DNA from: Chloroflexota bacterium | GTDB taxonomy: Bacteria; Chloroflexota; Dehalococcoidia; UBA2979 | Reading direction: 5' to 3' | Length of the DNA: 55,123 nt | NCBI GenBank assembly: GCA_947479915.1 | Contig: CANKAU010000011.1 | Coordinates: 1 to 55,123 of the forward strand | In this document: one piece after another, positions 46,874-55,123 of the stretch | How the letters are laid out: every line of letters starts with the position of its first letter | How positions within the stretch are numbered: the first letter of the stretch is position 1 | The notes under the pieces: generated by a model | Told to the model about the DNA's origin: nothing | Database searches by the model: none | What the model saw: only the letters and a program-made list of their open reading frames with translations | Made by a program: the position numbers and the translations under genes

Positions 46874-47836
46874 CTAGTGCGCCTGCTTCGCAAGCAGCGC
46901 CTGCAGCTCGCGCCACTCACCGGGCGACATGCCCGCGCTGGCGGCGTCCAGCGTCTCGCCGGCGAGCATGCGCCGCACCGCCTGCAGCGCCTGCTCCGAC
47001 AGCGGCGCCCCGCCGAGGCGGTAGTTATTGAAGGCGCGGTGCGTCATGGGCACCCAGCGCTCCAGCACCTCGTTGATGCATTCGCCGTAGGCACGGATCT
47101 CCCACTGCGCGTGCGGGTCGATGCGCAGGCGGAGGAAGTGCATCAGGTTGTGCAGGTCGGTCTTCCAGTACCACTGCGTGTAGAAGTTCAGGGAGAGGTT
47201 CATGCGCGCCAGTTCGCGAGCGATGCCCGGGCGCTCCGGGTCGGCCGGCTCGCCCTCCGGCGTCTCGTTCAGCATCTCCTCGTAGTGCGCGTACGCGCGC
47301 TCGGCGTCCTCGCGCAGGAGTTCCTGCACGCGCTGGGCCTCGTCCACGCTCAGCGCCTCGCCGCGGCCCTGTCGGTTGGTGGACGACTGCACGCCGATGT
47401 GCTCGGCGGCCGGGATGTAGAACTCCTTGTCGAGGATGGAGTAGCGCGCGGAGTACTCGTTGACATTCGCGGTGCGATGGCGGATCCACTGGCGCGCGAC
47501 GAAGATCGGCAGCTTCACGTGCAGCTTGATCTCGCACATCTCGAACGGCGAGGTGTGGTAGTTCCGCATGAGGTAGTTGATCAGCCCCTGGTCGTCGCGC
47601 GTACGGCGCGTGCCCGCGCCGTACGAGACTCGCGCCGCCTGTACGACCGCGGCGTCGTCGCCCATGTAGTCGATGACGCGCACGAAGCCCTTGCCGTCGC
47701 CCAGGACGGGGAGTGCCTCGTAGAGGATCTCCTCCATCGCGGGGACGGTGGCGCGGCGGGTGGTGGCGGTCTGCGCGCGCAGCTCGTCCACCTCGGCCTG
47801 CTGCTCTTGGGTCAGGGGGTGCGGATCAACGGACAT
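46874..47836 (-). CDS. thyX: FAD-dependent thymidylate synthase ThyX
   Basis: Makes dTMP from dUMP using FAD and methylene-THF; 320 residues. The ThyX motif RHRx7S is present with R119, H120, R121 and S129 ([11 protein letters not shown]). It is longer than many ThyX proteins (about 220-260) because of extra N- and C-terminal segments. ATG at 47836 has GGGGAG 7 bases upstream. Together with dUTPase at 41.2 kb it covers dTMP supply. Confidence 0.93.
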   Translation of the reverse strand: MSVDPHPLTQEQQAEVDELRAQTATTRRATVPAMEEILYEALPVLGDGKGFVRVIDYMGDDAAVVQAARVSYGAGTRRTRDDQGLINYLMRNYHTSPFEMCEIKLHVKLPIFVARQWIRHRTANVNEYSARYSILDKEFYIPAAEHIGVQSSTNRQGRGEALSVDEAQRVQELLREDAERAYAHYEEMLNETPEGEPADPERPGIARELARMNLSLNFYTQWYWKTDLHNLMHFLRLRIDPHAQWEIRAYGECINEVLERWVPMTHRAFNNYRLGGAPLSEQALQAVRRMLAGETLDAASAGMSPGEWRELQALLAKQAH

Positions 47837-47976
47837 TCGGACGCTCCCCACCACGTCCGCGCAGGGACGAGGGACGGCACGGCGGGACTCGATCGTGGCT
47901 GGGGAGCCCTAGCGTAGCGCCCGCCGCGCGCGCGCGACAGGCCGCGTCCGGCGGTGGCTGCGAGGAGGGCGGAGCG

Positions 47977-48210
47977 CTAGCCGTGGTGCCCGGAGCCGAG
48001 CTTCCGCGGGCGAGCGCTGGCGGGGCCGCCGTGCTCCCAGAGGCCGCAGCCGGTCTCCATGTCTTCGAGGAATGGTCCGACGCACTCCGCGCCCTCCCGG
48101 ACGATGTGCGTACAGCTCATCGTGTAGGGGTCGCGGCGCGCGGGGTCCAGGCTGCGCTTCAGCCAGCGGCAGTCGATCGCCATGCGCCTGGTCGGGTTCT
48201 GTGGGCTCAT
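47977..48210 (-). CDS. Small four-cysteine protein, unknown
   Basis: A 77-residue protein with four cysteines (DCRW, SCTH, ECVG and GCGL). It has a hydrophilic make-up with no membrane helix, and the cysteines could form a metal site. An ATG at 48210 is used, but the internal ATG at 48183 is also possible. The start lacks a strong ribosome site. I do not recognise a family. Confidence 0.45.
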   Translation of the reverse strand: MSPQNPTRRMAIDCRWLKRSLDPARRDPYTMSCTHIVREGAECVGPFLEDMETGCGLWEHGGPASARPRKLGSGHHG

Positions 48211-48429
48211 CTGCTTCGACTATAGCCAGCAGCGCGCTGAGTGCCCTCGATCGTCCCGAACGCATGCACTCGTTACGTCGCCCCGGGCGGTCATCCGGTC
48301 GCTCGATCGGGCGGTGTTACACGATTCACACACTGGCAACACTTCGGCAACGCGCGCTCAATGACCTCGCCCGAAGATCATTCTTGTCGGACGAGACGAC
48401 GAATCCGACAACGAATCGAGGAGGAAACG

Positions 48430-48675
48430 ATGGTCATCACCAAGGGCTGCCCCCGCTGCCAGGGGGACCTCGCGCACGTCGACGACATCGGAGACGAGTA
48501 CTACTCCTGCGTGCAGTGCGGCTTCGTGAAGTACCAGCAAGCCGACGCCCCGCGCATTCTGCACGAGGTCATCGCGGAGCGCCCGCGCCCGGTCGCGGTC
48601 ACCCGTGACGAGGTACACCGGCGCCGCATGCAGAAGCGACTGGCGGAGCGCCAGCACGCAGTATCGGTCGCGTAG
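48430..48675 (+). CDS. Small zinc-ribbon protein
   Basis: An 81-residue protein. The N-terminus has C7xxC10 (CPRC) and C27xxC30 (CVQC), a zinc-ribbon spacing, and the second half is basic and helical (Arg-rich). It probably binds DNA, RNA or a protein. The ATG at 48430 is preceded by GGAGG at a normal distance, so expression is likely. Function unknown. Confidence 0.7.
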   Translation: MVITKGCPRCQGDLAHVDDIGDEYYSCVQCGFVKYQQADAPRILHEVIAERPRPVAVTRDEVHRRRMQKRLAERQHAVSVA

Positions 48676-48698
48676 TTGTAGTTGAAGACGAACGCCCG

Positions 48699-48728
48699 GC
48701 CTCGGCGCCCTGCACGGGACGCCGAGGC
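48699..48728. terminator. Terminator between the zinc-ribbon gene and fabF
   Basis: A 9-bp stem (48699-48707 with 48720-48728) with an internal loop. It lies between convergent genes and may work in both directions. No long T-run. Confidence 0.55.
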
Positions 48729-48739
48729 TCAGGCGTTGG

Positions 48740-49981
48740 CTACGGCTGGTAGCGGCGGAAGAGCGCGGTCGCGTTCTGCCCGCCCAGTCCGAAGGAGTTC
48801 GACAGGACGACGTTGAGGCTGGCCGTCACCGCCGTGTTCGGGGTGATGTCCAGATCGCAGTCCGGGTCGGGCTCGTCGTAGTTGATCGTCGGCGGGATGA
48901 CGCCATGGTGCAGCGCCAGCACCGAGGCGACCGCCTCGATCCCCCCGGCGCCCGCAGCCAGATGGCCGGTCATCGACTTGGTCGAGGACAGTCGCACCTG
49001 CTTAGCCGCCTCCCCCAGCGCCAGCTTGATCGCCTGCGTCTCCGTGCGGTCGTTGTACTGCGTGCTGGTGCCGTGCGCGTTGATGTAGTCGACCTCGGAC
49101 GGTGCGACCAGCGCGTCCTTCATGGCGCGGCGCATCGCGAGGGCCTGCCCCTCCGGGTCGGGCGCGGTGTCGTCCGTGGCGTCGAAGGACCAGCCCACGC
49201 CGCCCAGCTCACAGTAGATGCGCGCCCCGCGCGCTAGTGCTGACTCCTCGGACTCCAGCAGCAGCACGCCGGCGCCCTCGCCGAGGATGAAGCCGTCGCG
49301 CTTCGCGTCGAACGGGCGGGAGGCGTGCTCCGGGTCGTCGTTGTTCTTCGACAGCGCGCCGAGACGGCCCATCGATGAGAGCGCGAGCGGCGTGACCATC
49401 GCCTCGGCGCCACCGGCGAGCAGGGCGCGGGCGTGGCCGAGGCGAATCAGGCTGAGCGCGTGGCCGAGGGCGTCCGTGCCGGAGGCGCAGGCGGTGTTGA
49501 TAGTGGTGTTGGGGCCGCGCACGCCGATCTGCCGCGCCAGGCGCGCCGCGCCCATGTGCTGGCCCATGCGCGTGATGATGAACGGGTCCACGGCGCGCGA
49601 TCCGCGCTCCAGGTAGACCTCCCACTCCGGCCCCATGTTGAACGTGTCGCCCGAGGTCGCCATCACCACGCCGATGTCGTCGCGGTTCTCGTCCGTGACC
49701 TCGAGGCCGCCGTCGGCGAGCGCCTGCACGCCGGCGGCGTGGGCGAACTGCGCGAAGCGGCCGGTGCGGCGCGAGACCTTCCGTTCGAGGTAGGCGTCCG
49801 GGTCCCAGCCTTTCACCTCGCCGGCGATCTGGACGATGAGCTCGCTTGGGTCGAACTGGGTGACACGGCCGATGCCGTTGCGGCCGGTGCGCAGGCCCTC
49901 CCAGTATTCCGCCGTGGTGTTGCCGATCGGAGTGACGGCGCCGAGGCCCGTGACGACGACGCGGTGGATCTCTCGATTCAT
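48740..49981 (-). CDS. fabF: 3-oxoacyl-ACP synthase II (FabF-like)
   Basis: Condensing enzyme of fatty acid elongation; 413 residues. The active-site cysteine is C165 in NTACASG, and the two histidines are in NAHGTST and TGHLAAGAGG. VVVTGLGAVTPIG opens the protein. ATG at 49981. No acyl carrier protein or other fab gene is next to it, so its exact role within the fab set is inferred. Very confident of family. Confidence 0.93.
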   Translation of the reverse strand: MNREIHRVVVTGLGAVTPIGNTTAEYWEGLRTGRNGIGRVTQFDPSELIVQIAGEVKGWDPDAYLERKVSRRTGRFAQFAHAAGVQALADGGLEVTDENRDDIGVVMATSGDTFNMGPEWEVYLERGSRAVDPFIITRMGQHMGAARLARQIGVRGPNTTINTACASGTDALGHALSLIRLGHARALLAGGAEAMVTPLALSSMGRLGALSKNNDDPEHASRPFDAKRDGFILGEGAGVLLLESEESALARGARIYCELGGVGWSFDATDDTAPDPEGQALAMRRAMKDALVAPSEVDYINAHGTSTQYNDRTETQAIKLALGEAAKQVRLSSTKSMTGHLAAGAGGIEAVASVLALHHGVIPPTINYDEPDPDCDLDITPNTAVTASLNVVLSNSFGLGGQNATALFRRYQP

Positions 49982-50075
49982 GGCTCTCGTTCCGCTGCGG
50001 ACGACCCTGCTGCCTCGATCGTACCGGGTGGGCGAGCGTCGGTCGCGCGGGGGATCATTTGCGAAGCCCGAGATC

Positions 50076-50111
50076 GAAAAACCCGGGCCCGATCGCTGAT
50101 CGAGGCCCGGG
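50076..50111 (-). terminator. Intrinsic terminator after the alpha/beta hydrolase
   Basis: On the minus strand a GGCCCGGG-type stem (50082-50089 with 50104-50111) extends by a further 5-bp GATC-containing stem and is followed by TTTTT (50077-50081). This is the clearest canonical terminator of the window. Confidence 0.85.
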
Positions 50112-50143
50112 CTTCGTCGCCCGAGGGCGGTGGTCGCAGGGGG

Positions 50144-51013
50144 CTACAGGCTGGCGATGCTCTGCAGGAACTCGCGGATGTTCAGCGAGAGCGCGGCCGG
50201 CTGATCCGTGGGGACGGAGTGACCGGCGTCCTCGATGAGCGAGACGCGCGAGCCGCTGACGCGGCGGTGCAGTCGCTGGATCGCCTCCGGCGTGAGCATG
50301 TCGGTCTCGGAGCCGCGCACGATCATCGTGGGGCACTGCACGCGGTCGGCGCAGTCCCAGAGGTCGGAGAGGCGGCGCTGACCGGGATCCGGGTCCGGCG
50401 GGCGGTTGGTCGGGTCGCGGAAGATCGGGTCGAAGTCCCAGATGTACGCGCCGTCGTCGTTCACCGTCAGGCTCGCGCGCACGCGGCGCTCGATCTGCTC
50501 GGTCGTGGCGTACGGGAAGAACTCCCGGAACGCCTCGATCGCGTCTTCGAGCGAGGCGAACGAGGCGCCCGTCGCCAGCAGGCGGCGGATCGTCTCGATG
50601 CCCGAGCGGAGCACCTCCGGCGCCGTCTCGATGACGACGAGGGCGGTGACCATCTCCGGGTGCTCGGCCGCGTAGCAGATCGCGTTCGCGCCGCCCATGG
50701 AGTGGCCGATCAGCGTGACCGAGCGCAGTCCGAGGCTCTCGATGATCGCCTCGAGGTCCTCCATCTGGCTGGCGCGGGTGTAGTCGCGGTCGGTCGCACG
50801 GTCGGTCTGGCCGTGGCCGCGCTGGTCGATGGCGATCACGCGGAACTCACGGGCGAGGTCCTGCGCGGTGTCGCTCCAGGCCTCGGAGGTCTCGGCGTAG
50901 CCGTGGAGCAGCACCACGGCGTGGCGGGTCCGGGTGTCGCCCCACTCGCGGTAGTGGAAGCGGAGGCCGTTGGCCTCGACGAACTCGTCGCGCGGCCGGG
51001 TGGAGTTGCTCAT
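50144..51013 (-). CDS. Alpha/beta-fold hydrolase
   Basis: A 289-residue serine hydrolase. The oxyanion region is LLHGY, the nucleophile elbow GHSMGG holds S105, the histidine is in DAGHSVP, and the acidic residue probably lies in the SETDML segment. It may be an esterase, epoxide hydrolase or C-C hydrolase; substrate unknown. ATG at 51013. The strong terminator at 50076 ends its transcript, and it appears to be monocistronic. Confidence 0.9.
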   Translation of the reverse strand: MSNSTRPRDEFVEANGLRFHYREWGDTRTRHAVVLLHGYAETSEAWSDTAQDLAREFRVIAIDQRGHGQTDRATDRDYTRASQMEDLEAIIESLGLRSVTLIGHSMGGANAICYAAEHPEMVTALVVIETAPEVLRSGIETIRRLLATGASFASLEDAIEAFREFFPYATTEQIERRVRASLTVNDDGAYIWDFDPIFRDPTNRPPDPDPGQRRLSDLWDCADRVQCPTMIVRGSETDMLTPEAIQRLHRRVSGSRVSLIEDAGHSVPTDQPAALSLNIREFLQSIASL

Positions 51014-51194
51014 GCGGCAGTGTCCTCGGATTCAGGGGAGGGGGCGGCGGCTCGAAGGCTCGTCGCGCGCTCAGATCGGGGCGAAGTAGGCCGAGGATAG
51101 CAGCCCGATGCCGGAACGACGTCATTCTATGAACAAACGTTATTAGTGAGGACTGCCGGGATGCCGAGGTGGTCGGATCGAAGGGGAAAGGAAG

Positions 51195-51266
51195 ACCCTC
51201 CCCCCGCCCTCTCCCGCTCCGCAGGAGAGGGGGCCGGAAGGCGCCTCAGAACCGCAGGGTGAGGGT
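51195..51266. repeat. REP-like nested palindrome downstream of the BNR gene
   Basis: An inner 8-bp stem (51207-51214 with 51224-51231) sits inside outer 6-base arms (51195-51200 with 51261-51266). The CCCTCTCC...GGAGAGGG core resembles dispersed intergenic repeats of other high-GC genomes. It starts 8 bases after the BNR-gene stop, so it may also terminate that transcript. Confidence 0.55.
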
Positions 51267-51274
51267 CGGGATCG

Positions 51275-52267
51275 CTACAGCGACGCCGCGAGGCAGTTCG
51301 GGAGCGGGAGGCCCTCGGCGAGCGGCGTCCAGGTGCGGGCGCGGTCGTGCGAGGCGTAGAGCGCTGTCCCGGCCGCGACGAACGTAACGTCCTCCCACTC
51401 CTGCGGGCGGACGACGGCGGGGGCGCGCTCCCACTCGTCCTCCTCGCGGCCCGGCGCGCCGAGGAGGATGCGCGACCACGTCAGGCCCGCGTTCACCGTG
51501 CGGAACAGCGCGCCCGCCCCGGTCGCGGACTTCGCGAGCGAGAGGACGAGCGTGTCCGTGGGGCCGGGGAGCACGGCGAGGCTGCCGCCCCACGACCGGT
51601 CGAGGTCCTTGATCGACTGGAGCCAGGTATGGCCCTCGTCCGTGCTGCGGTAGAGGCCGTGGTCCGTGGTCGCACACAGGCGGTCGGGGAGGTCCGGGTG
51701 GCGGTACAGGCGGTGGACGTGCGGGGCGAGGCCTTCGCCGCCCGCGCCGCTGCGCGCGAGCCACGTGCCGCCGAGGTTCGGCGTGAACCACGCGCCGCCG
51801 CCGTTGAACGCGACGACGATGCCGCCCGCGGAGGGGACGCCGCTGCGCGCGGGGGTACGGACCTCGGCGACGCCGGTGACGGGGTAGGCGTGGGCGTGGC
51901 CCCAGAGTTCGCGGGTGCCGTAGAGCGGGTTCCAGACGAGGCCCTCGTCCTCCGACAGCAGGATGCGGCCGTCGGCGGTGCCGATGTAGATCGTCTCGCC
52001 CTCGATCTGCGCGAGGTGGGCGTCGCCCTGCCACACCTGACGCCAGCGCGCAGGGCCGCCCGAGGCGCCGTGCAGCCATACGCCGTCCGGCCCCGCCGCG
52101 ACCGCGAGTCCCGCGCGCGCGTCGACCGAGGTGATGCGCGCGCCGTCGATGCCGCGCTCGGGCGGGGCGCCGGGCGTGACCTGCAGCAGCCCGTCGTCCG
52201 TGCCGATGAGCAGGCCGAGCGGCTCGGCGCGCCGCGTCGAGGGGCGTGCGAACGGCTCGCGCGTCAC
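51275..52267 (-). CDS. BNR/Asp-box repeat protein
   Basis: A 330-residue beta-propeller-like protein. Asp boxes of the S/T-x-D-x-G-x-T/V-W type are seen at SEDEGLVWN, STDEGHTWL, TVNAGLTWS and SHDRARTWT. Such repeats occur in sialidases, photosystem assembly proteins (Ycf48) and sortilins; no catalytic signature is visible, and no signal peptide. The GTG at 52267 overlaps the sirtuin stop as GTGA, so it is translated after the sirtuin. Role unknown. Confidence 0.75.
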   Translation of the reverse strand: MTREPFARPSTRRAEPLGLLIGTDDGLLQVTPGAPPERGIDGARITSVDARAGLAVAAGPDGVWLHGASGGPARWRQVWQGDAHLAQIEGETIYIGTADGRILLSEDEGLVWNPLYGTRELWGHAHAYPVTGVAEVRTPARSGVPSAGGIVVAFNGGGAWFTPNLGGTWLARSGAGGEGLAPHVHRLYRHPDLPDRLCATTDHGLYRSTDEGHTWLQSIKDLDRSWGGSLAVLPGPTDTLVLSLAKSATGAGALFRTVNAGLTWSRILLGAPGREEDEWERAPAVVRPQEWEDVTFVAAGTALYASHDRARTWTPLAEGLPLPNCLAASL

Positions 52268-53079
52268 GGCGTGCCGGTCGGCGCGAGCGGGAGGTCGAGG
52301 TGGCGGCGGACGGCGCGCACGATGCGCGGCAGCGCTTCGCCCGAGGGCAACCGCACCACGATCGTGGCGAGGTCCGTCAGCGGCGTCTGCTCGGGGTTGA
52401 CCTCGATGATCGGGACGCCGCGGCGCGCGGCGTCCTGCGGGTACTGCGCGGCGGGGTAGACCACGGCCGACGTGCCGACGGTGACGAAGCAGTCCGTGAC
52501 CCAGGTCTCGCGCGCGCAGCGCTCCAGCGCGTCCGGCGGGATCGGCTCGCCGAACATCACCGTGTCGCTCTTCACGATGCCGTCGCAGTCCGCTTCCGGG
52601 CAGCGCGGCGGGAGCGCCTCGACGTCGACGGGGAACTCGAGGCGCGGCCAGCGGCGGCCGCACATCATGCAGCGCAGCCACTGGCGGTTGCCGTGGATCT
52701 CGGTCAGCGAGGTGTGCCCGGCGCGGCGGTGCAGGTTGTCGACGTTCTGCGAGATGAGGTGCTTGAGCACGCCCAGCGTCTCCAGCTCGACCAGCGCGAG
52801 GTGCCCCGGGTTGGGGCGCGCGTTCTCCAGCGCGACGGCCATCTCGGTCGGGGGCTCGTTCAGGCGCTGCCGCCACCAGTCGGCGGGGTCCTGCAGGAAC
52901 TGCTGGTACATGTTGCGGGGCGGCTCGCCCTGCCGCGTCCACAGCCCGCCCTCGCCTCGATAGGTGGGGATGCCGGACTCCTTCGACATGCCGGCCCCCG
53001 CGAGCGCGACGACATGCCGCGCCCGCGCCAGCAGCGCCGCGGCCTCCTCGATCGCCTCGTCGTTGGTGGGCTCACGCAT
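52264..53079 (-). CDS. Sirtuin NAD-dependent protein deacylase
   Basis: A 271-residue NAD-dependent deacylase of the sirtuin family. LAGAGMSKESGIPTYRG is the NAD-binding signature, QNVDNLHRRAG the catalytic loop, H129 (EIHGN) the catalytic base, and C137, C140, C160 and C165 the zinc site (CMMC and CPEADC). GTSAVVYPAA and EVNPEQTPL complete the Rossmann fold. ATG at 53079 is taken; an ATG at 53088 is 3 codons longer, and neither has a ribosome site. The stop overlaps the BNR gene. Confidence 0.92.
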   Translation of the reverse strand: MREPTNDEAIEEAAALLARARHVVALAGAGMSKESGIPTYRGEGGLWTRQGEPPRNMYQQFLQDPADWWRQRLNEPPTEMAVALENARPNPGHLALVELETLGVLKHLISQNVDNLHRRAGHTSLTEIHGNRQWLRCMMCGRRWPRLEFPVDVEALPPRCPEADCDGIVKSDTVMFGEPIPPDALERCARETWVTDCFVTVGTSAVVYPAAQYPQDAARRGVPIIEVNPEQTPLTDLATIVVRLPSGEALPRIVRAVRRHLDLPLAPTGTP

Positions 53080-53141
53080 GGCGCGCATGTTAGCGCGAGG
53101 GGGGCGGAGGGGTAGGATGCGGGCGGAACGGAGAGAAGCGC

Positions 53142-53816
53142 GTGATCGGTGAATTCCGCTTGGATGAGGGATCCGTGCGCCGGGCGATCGACGACACCCA
53201 CCAGACGATCGACTCAAGTTGGTGGTTCTGGGGTGCGCAGTCGACTGGTGCGGCTGCTACCTCGATTTGGGCGGTGACGGTCTACCCCAAGGACGCAACC
53301 ACAATGCAGCAGACGATCATCCAGGCGGTTGCGGTTCTCGGAGGCTTCGTCCTGCTAGGACTGCTGGTGTTCCTCGCGAACCTGTTCGCTTTATCGCCTC
53401 GTCGCCAGTTACGCGAGGCGCGGGAGGAGGTGAAGCGGCTTGGCGTTCGGGTAGGGGAGCTGGAGCAGGCCCGAATCTCCTACGAAGAGTTGCTGGCAGC
53501 TCGGGTGCGACTCGGGGAGTTGCTGGGTGACGCGTCGGAGCTCCTTCAATCGCCTGGATCCAAGGACTGGTTCGAGCGCGTCAAGGCGGTGTCGGAGCGA
53601 GCTCTCGATCTCTTCGGGGCAGGCACGTCAGTGTTCGACACGTCGCACTCCGGGCGCCTTCGCGCCGCGGTTGCGAAGGCGCGGTATGTGGACAACGGTC
53701 GAGTCAGCGACCTGAGGACGGAGCAGGAGAGTCTGATGGCGGTTGTCGCGACCATCGAGACGTTCGTTGAGGAAGTGAACGTCCACATCGCCATGCGGCA
53801 GCAGCGCATCTTATAA
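53142..53816 (+). CDS. Membrane protein with coiled-coil region, unknown
   Basis: A 224-residue protein: N-terminal polar segment, one hydrophobic stretch near 40-48 and a strong membrane helix at about 55-85, then an Arg/Glu-rich helical segment likely to form a coiled coil (REAREEVKRLG to ARVRLGELLG), and a C-terminal helical domain. No known domain recognised. The composition is slightly lower in GC than neighbours, and it uses the rare leucine codon TTA and stops with TAA. GTG at 53142 follows GGAGAG. AroA begins 10 bases after its stop. Confidence 0.65.
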   Translation: MIGEFRLDEGSVRRAIDDTHQTIDSSWWFWGAQSTGAAATSIWAVTVYPKDATTMQQTIIQAVAVLGGFVLLGLLVFLANLFALSPRRQLREAREEVKRLGVRVGELEQARISYEELLAARVRLGELLGDASELLQSPGSKDWFERVKAVSERALDLFGAGTSVFDTSHSGRLRAAVAKARYVDNGRVSDLRTEQESLMAVVATIETFVEEVNVHIAMRQQRIL

Positions 53817-53825
53817 ACTTCCCGC

Positions 53826-55123
53826 ATGACACTCCCCGCCGCCCTCGAGGTCGTCCCGCTTGCTGCGCCTGTCGCGGCGAGGATCACCGTGCCGGGGAGC
53901 AAGAGCGAGACCAACCGCGCGCTGATCCTCGCCGCGCTCGGGGAGGGGCAGACGCTCATCGGCGGCGCGCTCTGGAGCGACGACACCGAGGTGATGGTGG
54001 CCTGCCTCCGCACGCTGGGCGTCGCGGTGGAGGTGCTGCCGGATGAGGACGAGCCGGGCAACCGCACGTTCATCGTCGACGGCTGCGGGGGTGACCTCGC
54101 GCCGGGGGGCACCGTCGCGCGGCCCATGGAGCTGTACGTCGGCAACGCGGGCACGGCGGCGCGGTTCCTGACGGCGCTGGTCGCCCTCGGACAGGGCGCG
54201 TACAAGCTAAGCGGCGCGCCGAGGATGCACGAACGCCCGCAGGGCGCGCTGTTCGCGGCGCTGCGGCAGCTGGGCTACCGCGTGGACGCCGGCGGCACTA
54301 ACAACGACCGCATGCCTGTAGTGGTCCACGGCGACGGCCCCCACCCCGGCGCGTGCGAGGTCAGCATCGCGGAGTCCTCGCAGTTCGCGAGCGCGCTGCT
54401 GCTCTGCGCCGCGCACGGCGAATGGGACGTCACGATCTCGGACGGCAACCCGGACGAGTTGCCCTACGTGCACATGACCGAGCAAGTCATCGACGTCTTT
54501 CCGCAGACCTACGACGACGACCTGGAAGACGCCGAGTACGCCATCGAAGGTGACACGAGCAGCGCGTCCTACTTCGTCGGCGCGAACCTGCTCCAACGTC
54601 TCGTGCACCCGGAGTCCTCGCAACGCATCGAGGTGGCGAACTGGCCGCACAGCGGCTGGCAGTTCGATGAGCGCTTCGCGACGTTCTGCGACGCCGCCGC
54701 GCGCGGTGAGCCGCCCGAGGTCGTCTCGCGCACCACGGACCTCGGCGACAGCATCCTCACGGCGATCGTCGTCGCGCCGCTGCTCGCGCGGCCCGTGCGC
54801 TTCGTGGGCCTCGACCGGCTGCGGGTGCAGGAGTGCGACCGCGTGGCCGCGCTGCACGAGGGCCTGACGAACTGCGGCGCGGACATCGAGATGATCGGCG
54901 ACGACCTGCTCGTGCGCCCCTCGGCGGGACGCCTGCACGGCGCGCGCATCCGCACGTTCGAGGATCACCGCATCGCGATGTGCTTCGCGATCCTCGGCCT
55001 CGTCGTCCCCGGCATCGTGATCGAGGATCCGGCGTGCGTCTCCAAGACCTTCCCGAACTTCTTCACGAAGCTCGCCTCGCCCGCCCCGGGCGGCCTCGGC
55101 GTCACGCTCCTCGACGCGGCGAC
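53826..55123 (+). CDS. aroA: 3-phosphoshikimate 1-carboxyvinyltransferase (AroA), 3' end beyond window
   Basis: EPSP synthase of the shikimate pathway; 432 residues visible, cut at the right edge. PGSKSETNRAL (K26, R31), NAGTAARFLTA, EGDTSSASYF, LRVQECDRVAA and EDHRIAM are all in place, and ACVSKTFPNFF matches the C-terminal lysine motif, so only a few residues are missing. ATG at 53826 is 10 bases after the unknown membrane gene, so the two may be co-transcribed. Confidence 0.95.
   Translation, partial: MTLPAALEVVPLAAPVAARITVPGSKSETNRALILAALGEGQTLIGGALWSDDTEVMVACLRTLGVAVEVLPDEDEPGNRTFIVDGCGGDLAPGGTVARPMELYVGNAGTAARFLTALVALGQGAYKLSGAPRMHERPQGALFAALRQLGYRVDAGGTNNDRMPVVVHGDGPHPGACEVSIAESSQFASALLLCAAHGEWDVTISDGNPDELPYVHMTEQVIDVFPQTYDDDLEDAEYAIEGDTSSASYFVGANLLQRLVHPESSQRIEVANWPHSGWQFDERFATFCDAAARGEPPEVVSRTTDLGDSILTAIVVAPLLARPVRFVGLDRLRVQECDRVAALHEGLTNCGADIEMIGDDLLVRPSAGRLHGARIRTFEDHRIAMCFAILGLVVPGIVIEDPACVSKTFPNFFTKLASPAPGGLGVTLLDAA

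Overview
The window is high-GC bacterial chromosome (roughly 70% by eye), densely packed, with most genes on the minus strand. Proline/threonine-rich linkers in lipoproteins and a surface protein, together with Ku-LigD, Mo-hydroxylase genes with a MoaD-like partner, ThyX, a four-cluster ferredoxin and an ADP-forming acyl-CoA synthetase subunit, suggest a Chloroflexota (Dehalococcoidia-like) organism. This is an inference from gene content; there is no rRNA to confirm it. I see no prophage, integrase, insertion sequence or CRISPR array. No stretch over 300 bases lacks a gene. The longest gaps (about 8733-9018, 51014-51274, 23475-23669, 41007-41231, 40098-40319, 44959-45178 and 48211-48429) hold promoters, hairpins or nothing I recognise.

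Layout. 1-4.7 kb: Ku and LigD (non-homologous end joining, LigD cut by the window edge), a small helical protein and an MliC-type lipoprotein. 4.8-8.7 kb: a molybdenum hydroxylase operon (FAD, 2Fe-2S and Mo subunits, then a MoaD/ThiS-like protein). 9.0-14.3 kb: tRNA-Pro(GGG), a large membrane protein, an amidohydrolase, a GNAT/HAD pair and a PAS protein. 14.3-20 kb: mfd, pth and an unknown helical protein. 20.1-26.1 kb: ATP-grasp acyl-CoA synthetase subunit, cysteine desulfurase, HAD phosphatase, rhodanese, a D-2-hydroxyacid dehydrogenase behind a mini-ORF, a phosphoribosyltransferase and a lipoprotein. 26.2-35.3 kb: a small HTH protein, a hybrid histidine kinase, a LON-domain protein, an orphan NuoI-NuoG-like pair, MocA-like nucleotidyltransferase, IscU-like scaffold and an NlpC/P60 protein broken by a frameshift. 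35.4-42.3 kb: MidA-like methyltransferase, GDPD-like protein, YjbQ, SirB1, PlsY, an aquaporin with an NPV motif, dUTPase and the ferredoxin. 42.4-55.1 kb: degenerate receiver, CxxC protein coupled to endonuclease IV, PPOX protein, repeat surface protein, ThyX, FabF, alpha/beta hydrolase, BNR-repeat protein, sirtuin, a membrane/coiled-coil protein and AroA (cut by the right edge).

How the genes fit together. Several bear on Mo and Fe-S chemistry: the hydroxylase with its MoaD-like partner, MocA, IscU, the cysteine desulfurase, the NuoG/NuoI pair and the ferredoxin. Another group bears on DNA repair and nucleotide supply: Ku/LigD, Mfd, endonuclease IV, dUTPase, ThyX and the phosphoribosyltransferase. 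A recurring feature is tight coupling through GTGA or ATGA stop-start overlaps (HAD/GNAT, PlsY/SirB1, sirtuin/BNR, dehydrogenase/PRTase, CxxC protein/endonuclease IV). I did not find one clearly new multi-gene system. The best candidates for a second look are the NuoG-like protein with a doubled His-Cys motif and its orphan NuoI partner, the CxxC protein coupled to endonuclease IV, the mini-ORF before the dehydrogenase, and the frameshifted NlpC/P60 gene.
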